From CAZXIC01 sp964640195 (lineage in GTDB: Archaea; Iainarchaeota; Iainarchaeia; Iainarchaeales; GCA-2688035), in NCBI GenBank assembly GCA_964640195.1, contig CAZXIC010000020.1:1-16584 (forward strand): 16,584 bases of DNA. Reading direction: 5' to 3'. Positions 6,402 through 13,528 of this stretch are shown piece by piece. The position numbers and the translations under genes were made by a program. Position 1 is the first letter of the stretch. Each line of letters opens with the position of its first letter. The notes under the pieces were generated by a model. It saw only the letters and a list, made by a program, of their open reading frames with translations. It did not search any database and was not told the DNA's origin.

Positions 6402-8363
6402 CTAGGCTTGCTTGTATCCGACAGCCTTCTTCAGCTCTTCAACTATCTCAGGGTTCTGCAGCGTTGTCGCATCGCCGAGCTTTTCGTTGACAAGCATGCT
6501 CCTGAGGAAGCGCCGCATTATTTTCCCGCTTCTTGTTTTCGGAAGCCCGCCTACAAAGAAAATCTGGTGGGGCTTTGCAGTAGGGCCGATCTCTTTTTTC
6601 ACGGTATCCACAATGGATTTCTCCTCTTCCCCTGACGCTTGCACGCCTGACTTCAGAACAATGAAAGCAACAGGCACCTGCCCCCTTATCTCATCCGGCT
6701 TTGGGACAACTGCGGATTCAATTACGTGTGGGTGCGATGTTATCGCGTCTTCCACCTCTGCGCTGCTCAGCCTGTGCCCTGCAACCTTCATCACATCGTC
6801 AACCCTTCCCGTAACCCTGATGTTTTCTTCATCAAACCACCTTGAGCCGTCGCTGGTGAAGTACGTCTCCTTGCCGTACTCGCTCCAGTAGGTTTCAACG
6901 TACTTTTCCTCGTTCTTGTATACCCCCCTGAGCAAGCCAGGCGCAAAAGGAGGCTTAAACACCAAGTAGCCAGTATCGCCTTTTTCCACAGGCTTGCCCC
7001 TGTCGTCAAAGATTTCCGCTTTCGTTCCTGGAAACGGCCTGCCGGCAACAGTTGGAATGAACGGACCGATTCCGGGCAAAGCGTTTATGAGGGTTCCGCC
7101 TGTTTCTGTCTGCCACCAGGTGTCAATAACAGGGCACCTCCCCTGACCGACAACATTGAAGTACCACAGCCAGGCTTCCTCATCAATGGGCTCACCAACT
7201 GTCGCAAGCAGCCTCAGGGAAGAGAGGTCGCATTTCTCAATCCACTCGTTGCCCATTTTCTTGAACATCCTTATCGCAGTGGGCGCGGTGTAGAAAACAC
7301 TTATCTTGAACTTTTCCACAATCTGCCAGAACCTGCTCCAGTCAGGGAAGTCAGGGCTGCCCTCGTAAATAAGCATTGTTGCACCAACAGCTAATGGACC
7401 GTAGCATGCGTAAGTGTGCCCTGTTATCCAGCCTATGTCAGCCGTGCACCAGAATATGTCTTCATCATGCAAATCAAAGTCCCACAGCGTTGTCCAGTAA
7501 GCCTGGGTTAAGTAGCCAGCGGTGTCATGCACTACGCCTTTGGGCTTGCCTGTCGTGCCTGAAGTGTACAACAGGAAAAGGGTTTCGTTTGCCTCAATTT
7601 CCTCGGGCTTGCATTCGCTGTTTGCTTTTTGCACTATCTCATCATACCATACGTCCCTGCCCTCCTTCATCGGCACTTCGATTCCGAGCCTTTTCACAAC
7701 AATTACCTTCTCAACGCTTGGAGAAGCTGCAGCAATGTCTGCCTGGCTTTTCAGCTCAACCTGCTTGCCTCTCCTCCAGTAACCATCGCATGTTATGAGC
7801 ACCTTGGCTTCACAGTCCTCAACCCTTGTCTTGAAGGATTCGCCGCTGAAGGCGCTGAAAACAACGCTGTGTATTGCCCCAATTCTCGCGCATGCAAGCA
7901 TTGAAACAATAACCTCTGGAATCATCGGCAGGTAGATGCCTACCCTGTCACCTTTCCTCACACCAAGTTCTTTCAAGGCGTTTGCAAGCCTGTTCACCTG
8001 CTCCGCAAGCTGCCCGTAGGTTATAACCTTCTCCTTTTCCTCAACCGGCTCAGGCTCCCACAGCATCGCAGCCTTGTCCTTTTTTTCTGCTAGATGCCTG
8101 TCCAGGCAGTTGTAGCTCACGTTTATTTTTCCGCCCAGGAACCATTTGAAGTAGGGCAGGTTTTCCTCATACGCTTTCTTCCAAGGCGCAAACCAGTGCA
8201 AGCCCTCCTTGGCTTTTTGCTCCCAGAAGCCGACTGGGTCTTTGCCGGCTTCGGCGTAAATTTTTTCGTCGCTTATCCAGGCTCTTTTCCTCATTCTCTC
8301 ATTTGGCCAGAATATGTTCTTCCTGCCCTTCTCTTCTACAATCCACTTGTCTCCTTTTCCCAA
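6402..8363 (-). CDS. acsA: Acetyl-CoA synthetase, AMP-forming
   Basis: Converts acetate, ATP and CoA to acetyl-CoA, AMP and pyrophosphate through an acetyl-adenylate. About 653 residues, the usual length. Seen in order: an N-terminal region with WISDEKIYAEAGKDPVGFWE; the phosphate-binding LLYTSGTTGKPKGVVHDTAG; the pocket motifs WITGH and VIDTWWQTETGG, which fit acetate or another small acid; the ribose-binding Asp in TSDGSRWF; the hinge GRVDDVMKVAGHRLSSAEVE; and PKTRSGKIMRRFLR, whose Lys is the catalytic residue controlled by acetylation in bacterial homologues. The start is uncertain. The frame opens at TTG 8384, but TTG 8363 has GGTG 5 nt upstream (8372-8369), as at other starts here; ATG 8294 would lose little. 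It lies just downstream of the pyrophosphatase gene on the same strand. Confidence 0.95.
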   Translation of the reverse strand: MGKGDKWIVEEKGRKNIFWPNERMRKRAWISDEKIYAEAGKDPVGFWEQKAKEGLHWFAPWKKAYEENLPYFKWFLGGKINVSYNCLDRHLAEKKDKAAMLWEPEPVEEKEKVITYGQLAEQVNRLANALKELGVRKGDRVGIYLPMIPEVIVSMLACARIGAIHSVVFSAFSGESFKTRVEDCEAKVLITCDGYWRRGKQVELKSQADIAAASPSVEKVIVVKRLGIEVPMKEGRDVWYDEIVQKANSECKPEEIEANETLFLLYTSGTTGKPKGVVHDTAGYLTQAYWTTLWDFDLHDEDIFWCTADIGWITGHTYACYGPLAVGATMLIYEGSPDFPDWSRFWQIVEKFKISVFYTAPTAIRMFKKMGNEWIEKCDLSSLRLLATVGEPIDEEAWLWYFNVVGQGRCPVIDTWWQTETGGTLINALPGIGPFIPTVAGRPFPGTKAEIFDDRGKPVEKGDTGYLVFKPPFAPGLLRGVYKNEEKYVETYWSEYGKETYFTSDGSRWFDEENIRVTGRVDDVMKVAGHRLSSAEVEDAITSHPHVIESAVVPKPDEIRGQVPVAFIVLKSGVQASGEEEKSIVDTVKKEIGPTAKPHQIFFVGGLPKTRSGKIMRRFLRSMLVNEKLGDATTLQNPEIVEELKKAVGYKQA

Positions 8364-8414
8364 CAAAACACCCCCAAAAACCAAAAGAAACCAAAAACAA
8401 AGCAGATGCTCTGA

Positions 8415-8420
8415 TTTAAA
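8415..8420 (-). promoter_or_regulatory. TATA-like element of acsA
   Basis: TTTAAA in an AT-rich stretch, 51 nt before TTG 8363. Transcription would begin near 8391 and give a short G/U-rich leader that carries the GGGGGTG site. It starts 16 nt after the pyrophosphatase stop codon, so acsA probably has its own promoter, although read-through from the pyrophosphatase gene is possible. Confidence 0.4.
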
Positions 8421-8435
8421 AAATTTGAAATAAAT

Positions 8436-10391
8436 TTAAATAAGTAACGGTAGGGCAACAAGGCTCACAATTGTCATCAGTTTTATCAGAATGTTAAGGC
8501 TTGGCCCTGCGGTGTCCTTGAAGGGGTCTCCGACAGTGTCGCCTACAACGGCTGCCTTGTGCGCATTGCTTCCTTTGCCGCCAAAATTTCCGCTCTCGAT
8601 GTACTTCTTTGCGTTGTCCCACGCTGCCCCCGCATTCGCCAAAAATACAGCAAGCAGGAAGCCTGCTGCAATCGCTCCAGCGAGAAATCCGCCCAAAGCT
8701 TCAACCCCCAAAACCAGGCCGAACGCGATTGGCACAAGTATTGCAAGCATTCCGGGCGCAACCATTTCCCTCAGGGCAGCGCCCGTGCTGATGGCAATGC
8801 ACCTGCTGTAGTCTGGCTTTGCCTTTCCCTGCATCAAGCCCTTGATTTCCCTGAACTGCCTCCGCACCTCTTCAACCATTGCTGTTGCAGCCCTGCCGAC
8901 AGCACTCATCGTGATAGCGGAGAAAACAAACGGCATCAGGGCGCCGACCAGCAAGCCCACAACCACTGCAGGGCTGCTCAGGCTGATTGCCTCCAAGCCG
9001 GTTATCTGGATAAAGGAGGCAAACAGCGCAAGTGTTGTAAGAGCTGCGCTGCTTATAGCAAAGCCCTTCCCGATTGCAGCAGTGCTGTTTCCAACAGCGT
9101 CAAGTGCCTCTGCCCTTTCCCTAACCTTTCTCCCCAAGCCGGACATTTCCGCAATTCCCGCTGCGTTGTCTGCAACGCTGCCGTAGGTGTCAGCGCTGAG
9201 CGTTATTGCAAGCGTGCTCAGCATTCCGACCGCAGCTATTGCTATGCCGAACAACCCGGCGAAGTAAAAGGAGGCAATTATTGCAGCAGAAATCACCGCT
9301 ATCGGCACTGCTGTTGACAGCATTCCAAGGCTCATCCCTGCGATAATGTTTGTTCCCGCGCCGGTTTCCGCAGCCCTTGCAATTGCCTGCGTCGGCTTTT
9401 TGTAAGGCGAGGTAACGAATTCCGTGAAGTAGCCGATTGCAAGTGCGGCAGCCAGGCCGGTTAAAACAGAGAAGAAAATGCCGTACAAGCCGACAAACGC
9501 GTCAATGAAAAGGAACGCAAGGACTGCCATTACGGCTGCAGCCAGAAAAATTCCCTTGTCCAGGGCGTGGTAAACATTGCCTTTCCTAACATTTGCGATG
9601 GCTGTCCCGGCAATTGAGGCAACAACGCCAAGGGCTGCGATTGCAAGCGGGATAATTGCCCCATTTGCCCCCATGGCTGCAACGCCCAGAACCATTGCGG
9701 CAATGAGCGCGTCAACATAGCTTTCAAAAAGGTCTGCCCCCATTCCAGCGACATCGCCGACATTGTCGCCAACGTTGTCCGCAATCACAGCCGGGTTTCT
9801 TGGGTCGTCTTCCGGAATGCCTTTTTCCACTTTTCCCACAAGGTCTGCGCCAACGTCTGCCCCCTTTGTGTAGATGCCTCCGCCAACCCTGGCGAACAGT
9901 GCGATGCTGCTTGCGCCAAATCCGAACCCGTAAATGATTGCCGGGTCGCCAACTACAAGGTAGCAGACACTCACGCCGAGCAAGCCAAGACCAACGACAG
10001 CGAAGCCCATTACCAGGCCGCTTGAGAACGCAACACTAAAGCCCTTGCCGATGCTTTCAGTGCAGCCCTGCGTTGTCCTGCTGTTGGCGCTTGTCGCAGT
10101 CCTCATTCCAATGTTGCCTGCTGCTATGGAAAGCAATGCGCCGAAAACGAATGAGGCTGCGCTTGCCAAGCCCAAGCCAAGGAAAAGCGCAATCCCTACA
10201 ACGGCGATGAAAACAGCCAGGATCCTGTACTGCTTGTGCAGGAAGGTAAGGGCTCCCTGCCTGATGAAATCGCTTATTTCCCGCATCCTTGCATTGCCCC
10301 TGTCCTTTTTGAGGATGCCGAGCCTTTTCCAGAGGGAAAAGAGCAGTGCAAGCAGCGAAAGCCCTATTGCAAAATAAACAAGAGGCTGCAT
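8436..10391 (-). CDS. hppA: Membrane-bound ion-translocating pyrophosphatase, K+-dependent type
   Basis: 651 residues with about 16 hydrophobic segments, as for this family, which couples pyrophosphate hydrolysis to export of H+ or Na+. The catalytic loop is present: GGGIYTKGADVGADLVGKVE, EDDPRNPAVIADNVGDNVGD, and the C-terminal GDTVGDPFKDTAGPS. GNSTAAIGKG (about 434-443) has Ala and Gly where K+-independent enzymes have Lys and Thr, so K+ dependence is expected. In helix 6, GADLFESYVDALIAAM has Glu223, at the position typical of Na+-pumping enzymes, and Asp227 one helical turn later, near the position of the plant H+ pump gate Glu. The transported ion is therefore not settled. ATG 10391 follows a TATA-like element by 24 nt, so the message is probably leaderless. 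Confidence 0.96.
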   Translation of the reverse strand: MQPLVYFAIGLSLLALLFSLWKRLGILKKDRGNARMREISDFIRQGALTFLHKQYRILAVFIAVVGIALFLGLGLASAASFVFGALLSIAAGNIGMRTATSANSRTTQGCTESIGKGFSVAFSSGLVMGFAVVGLGLLGVSVCYLVVGDPAIIYGFGFGASSIALFARVGGGIYTKGADVGADLVGKVEKGIPEDDPRNPAVIADNVGDNVGDVAGMGADLFESYVDALIAAMVLGVAAMGANGAIIPLAIAALGVVASIAGTAIANVRKGNVYHALDKGIFLAAAVMAVLAFLFIDAFVGLYGIFFSVLTGLAAALAIGYFTEFVTSPYKKPTQAIARAAETGAGTNIIAGMSLGMLSTAVPIAVISAAIIASFYFAGLFGIAIAAVGMLSTLAITLSADTYGSVADNAAGIAEMSGLGRKVRERAEALDAVGNSTAAIGKGFAISSAALTTLALFASFIQITGLEAISLSSPAVVVGLLVGALMPFVFSAITMSAVGRAATAMVEEVRRQFREIKGLMQGKAKPDYSRCIAISTGAALREMVAPGMLAILVPIAFGLVLGVEALGGFLAGAIAAGFLLAVFLANAGAAWDNAKKYIESGNFGGKGSNAHKAAVVGDTVGDPFKDTAGPSLNILIKLMTIVSLVALPLLI

Positions 10392-10415
10392 TTGCTAAAA
10401 GAAAGCGTGGAAGGG

Positions 10416-10423
10416 TATTTTAA
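10416..10423 (-). promoter_or_regulatory. TATA-like element of hppA
   Basis: The minus strand reads TTAAAATA ending 24 nt before ATG 10391, and no Shine-Dalgarno lies between. This is the geometry of a leaderless transcript. Confidence 0.45.
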
Positions 10424-10453
10424 TTTTTCTGCCAGAGAAGGAGTTCCCCCAGC

Positions 10454-11746
10454 TTAGGAAAAGCCCTGCAGCTTTGCCTGCCTACGCTGCTCAGCCGAAG
10501 CTGCCTTTTCCCCTTTGCCCTCTGAAAGCAGCTCCACTACCTTCTCCAGCTCCCCTTCTGCCAGCAAATCGAAAACCCTTTTCACGTCAAACGCATCCTT
10601 GAATTCTGTTTCCTGCAGGTTGCGCTGCAGCAATTCAAAGCCCATTGCTGCGATGCTTTTCTTGCTTTTCTGCGCTTCCCGCAGTTCCTGCAGCTTTTTT
10701 TTGAAGGCAACAGCCTTGAACTGTTTGTCCAGCGAAAGAATCGCCCTCTCACTGAACTTTTCCTGCACTGCACTCAGGTCAATGTCGCTGCCTGTGATGC
10801 CCTTTGTAAGGCTGCCCTTCAGCTTAAGCCTGATAAGCGGCTTTTCCTTGCCGCCATGCCCTGCGAGCAGCTGCTGCAGCTTTTCTTCAACAGCCTTAAG
10901 GACATGCTCAATGCTTGCTTCCTTGAACTCAAGCGCATTGTAAAAGAACCTCCTCTGCCTTGGCAGAGGAACGAAGCGAAGTCCTCTGTTCCCTGAATCA
11001 AACAAGTAAATTCCCTTCTCTTTCTCTGCCTCCAGCTTCTTCATCTGCGTTATCACAGTGCTGCCTGGCACAACAAAGCGCTTCTCCCTTAGGTTTTCCT
11101 CGCTGTGCCAGTGCAGGTGCCCATCCACAACCAAATCAAAGACCTTGGGCAGGTCATCAAGTGAAATTGACGCAATCATCTCGTCTTCAAAGGGCAGGAA
11201 TTCCTTTATGCCCTGGTGCAGCAGCAGGATGTTCACTGCACCTGCTTCAGGCTGCGGAGCCCACATCTGCAAAGCATCCAGCGCCTTTTTCTCCGGAACG
11301 CCGCTCAATCCATGCACTGCAATCCTCTCCCCAGAAACCTCAAGCAGTGCTTTTGCAGCATGAAGGTACACAAGGCAGCCTGCCTCCTGCAGCACCTCCA
11401 AAGCATTCTTGAAATCCCGACTCCTGAACTCGTGGGTTCCGGCAATTGCGATAACAGGGAGGTGCTGGAAGCTGAATTCCTCCTCTTTTTCCTTTTTAAC
11501 CCTTTTAACCACAACCGTTTTTGCCGGCTTTTCCTTCCGCAGGACTGAAAAGAGCCGGAAAGCCTGCACCCATGTTTCCTGGGAAGGCACATCTGAATCA
11601 AACAAGTCACCAGCAAGAAGCAGCAAATCTGCTTTCTCCCTCAGAGCAAGCTCAAGCGCCTGCCTTGCCTGTTCAAAGGCCTCATCAGCCCTTTCAGTGC
11701 CCTGAGCAAACCCGAGGTGGAAGTCGGATGCAATTGCAATGCGCAT
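10454..11746 (-). CDS. mre11: Mre11-family DNA double-strand-break repair nuclease
   Basis: 430 residues. The calcineurin-like phosphoesterase core shows motif I ASDFHLGF (Asp8, His10), motif II LLLAGDLFDSD (Asp47), motif III IAGTHEF, motif IV LLLHQGI (His177) and motif V VVDGHLHWH (His210, His212). Mre11 trims DNA ends with Rad50 in archaeal recombinational repair. The C-terminal third is charged and helical, as in the Rad50-binding region of the family. The frame opens at 11803, but the ATG at 11746 begins exactly at the first beta-strand MRIAIASDFH and follows a TATA-like element, so it is chosen. Motif III has Thr where most members have the metal-binding Asn (GNHD). No rad50, herA or nurA lies nearby, unlike many archaeal operons. 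The gene sits alone between hppA and padR. Confidence 0.92.
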   Translation of the reverse strand: MRIAIASDFHLGFAQGTERADEAFEQARQALELALREKADLLLLAGDLFDSDVPSQETWVQAFRLFSVLRKEKPAKTVVVKRVKKEKEEEFSFQHLPVIAIAGTHEFRSRDFKNALEVLQEAGCLVYLHAAKALLEVSGERIAVHGLSGVPEKKALDALQMWAPQPEAGAVNILLLHQGIKEFLPFEDEMIASISLDDLPKVFDLVVDGHLHWHSEENLREKRFVVPGSTVITQMKKLEAEKEKGIYLFDSGNRGLRFVPLPRQRRFFYNALEFKEASIEHVLKAVEEKLQQLLAGHGGKEKPLIRLKLKGSLTKGITGSDIDLSAVQEKFSERAILSLDKQFKAVAFKKKLQELREAQKSKKSIAAMGFELLQRNLQETEFKDAFDVKRVFDLLAEGELEKVVELLSEGKGEKAASAEQRRQAKLQGFS

Positions 11747-11768
11747 AAGAATAGCTGCCTTAAAAGTT

Positions 11769-11777
11769 ATTTTAAAA
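11769..11777 (-). promoter_or_regulatory. TATA-like element of mre11
   Basis: The minus strand reads TTTTAAAAT ending 22 nt before ATG 11746, with no Shine-Dalgarno between, so a leaderless message is likely. It lies in the short gap after the padR stop codon, which suggests mre11 is transcribed separately from padR. Confidence 0.4.
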
Positions 11778-11786
11778 GTAGTTGGA

Positions 11787-12107
11787 TTAGAACAGCTTAT
11801 CAACCGTCAGCCGCAGTTCCTTTTTCGCTTCTGCCAGCAGCTTTTTCCCATCGCCAGTGATGCTGTAAACAGTCCTGTTTCCCTGCTGCTTCGAGCTTAC
11901 AAAGCCCCTGCTCTGCAGCTTGTACAGCACAACATAGGCACTCACGTTTCCGGGGAGGAAGCCGAATTTGCGCTCAATCTCCTTTCTCAGGACATAGGCG
12001 TGGGAGGGTTTCTTCCGCAGCATGCTCAAAAGGTAAACCCAAAGCAGCTCTATCCCGAGCTTCCGCCTCAGCCTCTCAAGTTCCCTGCTCTTCCCAGCCT
12101 TAGCCAT
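11787..12107 (-). CDS. PadR-family transcriptional regulator
   Basis: 106 residues, typical of the short PadR class (PF03551), winged-helix repressors often controlled by small hydrophobic ligands. Seen: ELLWVYLLSMLRKKPSHAYVL (first helices), EIERKFGFLPGNVSAYVVLYKL (recognition helix region), GFVSSKQQGNRTVYSITGDG (the beta wing), and a C-terminal helix of about 20 residues for dimerisation. The frame is open upstream to 12236, but those residues are encoded by the AT-rich promoter region. ATG 12107 gives the proper domain start and lies 23 nt from a palindromic TATA element, so the message is probably leaderless. It is divergent from the inositol-phosphate synthase gene, which makes that gene and padR itself the obvious candidate targets. 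Confidence 0.9.
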   Translation of the reverse strand: MAKAGKSRELERLRRKLGIELLWVYLLSMLRKKPSHAYVLRKEIERKFGFLPGNVSAYVVLYKLQSRGFVSSKQQGNRTVYSITGDGKKLLAEAKKELRLTVDKLF

Positions 12108-12130
12108 TCTGCTACATAAGAGCGGCGAAA

Positions 12131-12148
12131 GTTTTATATATATAAAAC
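12131..12148. promoter_or_regulatory. 18-bp perfect palindrome, PadR promoter and putative operator
   Basis: GTTTTATATATATAAAAC is a perfect dyad. Its edge lies 23 nt before the padR ATG, so on the minus strand it sits where the TATA box should be. A dimer binding here would compete with TBP, the usual way archaeal repressors shut off their own promoter. The dyad is seen directly; PadR binding is inferred. Confidence 0.55.
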
Positions 12149-12152
12149 AGCT

Positions 12153-12191
12153 AAATATTAGCAATATTTTATAACCATAAAATAGTTTATG
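12153..12191 (+). promoter_or_regulatory. AT-rich promoter region of ino1 with two further inverted repeats
   Basis: AAATATT-AGC-AATATTT (12153-12169) and CATAAA-ATAG-TTTATG (12176-12191) are two imperfectly spaced dyads in very AT-rich DNA. TATTTTATA (12165-12173) is the best TATA candidate for the rightward gene. A GGGGGAGG site (12206-12213) follows, 9 nt before ATG 12223, so this gene has a leader. Short AT dyads can arise by chance. Confidence 0.4.
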
Positions 12192-12222
12192 CTTTGCGGA
12201 ATTAAGGGGGAGGTTTTCTGCA

Positions 12223-13329
12223 ATGGGGAAAATCAAGGTTGCTGTTGCCGGAATTGGAAACTGCGCCAGTTCACTGATTCAGGGCGTTGAGTATTATAAG
12301 GATGTCACGGATTCACACGAGCTTGTTTCAGGATTGATGCACAACATTTTTGGCGGCTACAAAATAAGCGATATAGATTTTGTGGCTGCCTTTGATGTTG
12401 ATAGGAGGAAGGTTGGAAAGCCATTGAACAAGGCGATTTTCGAGAAGCCGAACAACACAAAGGTCTTCCAGGAAAAGATTCCGAAGTGGGGCGACATAAT
12501 CGTGCAAAAGGGCCCTGTTTTGGACGGAGTTGCAGAACACATGGCGGAGTATCCGGCGGATGTTTCTTTCAGGGTTGACGAGAGGCAGAAGCCTGTTGAT
12601 GTTGCAAAAGCGCTGAAGGAAAGTGGGGCAGAAATCCTGATGAACTACATGCCTGTCGGCTCGCAGAAAGCAACAGAGTACTATGCGCAGGCAGCGCTGG
12701 ACGCAGGCTGCGCTTTCCTGAACTGCATGCCTGTCTTCATTGTTTCAGAGCTAGCGTGGGAGAAACGCTTTGCGGAAAAGGGCCTGCCGTGTGCAGGCGA
12801 CGACATCAAGGCACAGGTTGGCGCAACCATAATGCACAGGACGCTTGCAAGGCTGTTCGCGGACAGGGGCGTGAAGATAACAGGCACCTACCAGCTGAAC
12901 GTTGGGGGCAACACGGATTTTTTGAACATGGCAAGGCACCGCAGGCTGAAGAGCAAGAAAATCAGCAAGACAGAGGCAGTGCAGAGCAACTTGCCTGCGC
13001 CGCTGCCTGCAGACAGGATACACATTGGACCAAGCGACTATGTTCCCTGGCTCAAGGACCAGAAAATCTGCTTCTGCCGGATTGAAGGCGAAAAGTTTGG
13101 TGGAGTGCCAACAAACATTGAATTGAGGCTGAGTGTTGAGGACAGCCCGAACAGTGCGGGCTGCACGATTGACTGCATCAGGGCGATGAGGCTTGCCCTG
13201 GACAGGGGTGTTGCAGGGCAGCTTACCTCAATTTCTGCCTGGACGATGAAGCACCCGCCGCAGCAGTTCCCAGACCCTGTCGCAAGGGAGATGGTGGAAG
13301 AATTTATAAAAGGAAAGAGGGAAAGATAA
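12223..13329 (+). CDS. ino1: myo-Inositol-1-phosphate synthase
   Basis: Converts glucose-6-phosphate to L-myo-inositol-1-phosphate with bound NAD+, the first committed step to inositol lipids and other inositol compounds. At 368 residues it is the short prokaryotic form, close in length to actinobacterial Ino1. The Rossmann nucleotide-binding motif VAVAGIGNCASSLIQG starts the protein. Later come NYMPVGSQKATEYYAQAALD, CAGDDIKAQVGATIMHRTLA, and LNVGGNTDFLNMA with SKKISKTEAV, the region that supplies the catalytic lysines. A GGAGG-type site lies 9 nt upstream of the ATG. It is the first gene of a five-gene rightward run and is divergent from padR across a 115-nt region with three dyads. Confidence 0.96.
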   Translation: MGKIKVAVAGIGNCASSLIQGVEYYKDVTDSHELVSGLMHNIFGGYKISDIDFVAAFDVDRRKVGKPLNKAIFEKPNNTKVFQEKIPKWGDIIVQKGPVLDGVAEHMAEYPADVSFRVDERQKPVDVAKALKESGAEILMNYMPVGSQKATEYYAQAALDAGCAFLNCMPVFIVSELAWEKRFAEKGLPCAGDDIKAQVGATIMHRTLARLFADRGVKITGTYQLNVGGNTDFLNMARHRRLKSKKISKTEAVQSNLPAPLPADRIHIGPSDYVPWLKDQKICFCRIEGEKFGGVPTNIELRLSVEDSPNSAGCTIDCIRAMRLALDRGVAGQLTSISAWTMKHPPQQFPDPVAREMVEEFIKGKRER

Positions 13330-13333
13330 TAGA

Positions 13334-13528
13334 ATGCAAGTGGATGCAAGCAAAGTCCTGCGCGTTGTCAAAAAGTGGAAAATAAGCAATAAACCGCAAT
13401 ACAGGCCGTTCAGGTGCGCCCTGTGCCAGAAGAAAATGAGGAAAGCGTGGCATGTCTGGCTTAAGGAATCCGGCTACAAGGTTGAAGTGCATTTCTGCAG
13501 AAAATGCATTCAAAGGGTGCGAAAGTGA
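13334..13528 (+). CDS. 64-residue zinc-ribbon-like protein, function unknown
   Basis: A very basic small protein with two CxxC pairs, FRCALCQKKM (Cys28, Cys31) and HFCRKCIQRVR (Cys55, Cys58), spaced like a zinc ribbon. About 25 residues rich in Trp, Lys and His lie between the pairs. No named family was recognised. It begins 4 nt after the ino1 stop codon and its own stop overlaps the next start as GTGA, so it is co-translated with both neighbours. The basic charge and zinc ribbon would fit nucleic-acid or protein binding. Its place inside an inositol-lipid operon hints instead at a role with the next enzyme; neither idea is shown. Confidence 0.75.
   Translation: MQVDASKVLRVVKKWKISNKPQYRPFRCALCQKKMRKAWHVWLKESGYKVEVHFCRKCIQRVRK

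Noticed and set aside
8559..9317. 252-codon plus-strand open frame opposite the pyrophosphatase gene
   Set aside because: It is antisense to the strongly conserved membrane pyrophosphatase and its translation is rich in Cys, His, Gln and Arg with no domain.
11747..11803. Longer Mre11 with 19 extra N-terminal residues
   Set aside because: The extension runs through the TATA-like element and the end of padR, while the phosphoesterase fold begins precisely at the internal ATG 11746.
12108..12236. Longer PadR protein starting at 12236 with 43 extra residues
   Set aside because: The extra codons come from AT-rich promoter DNA that includes the palindrome and overlap the ino1 start; the PadR domain begins normally at the ATG at 12107.
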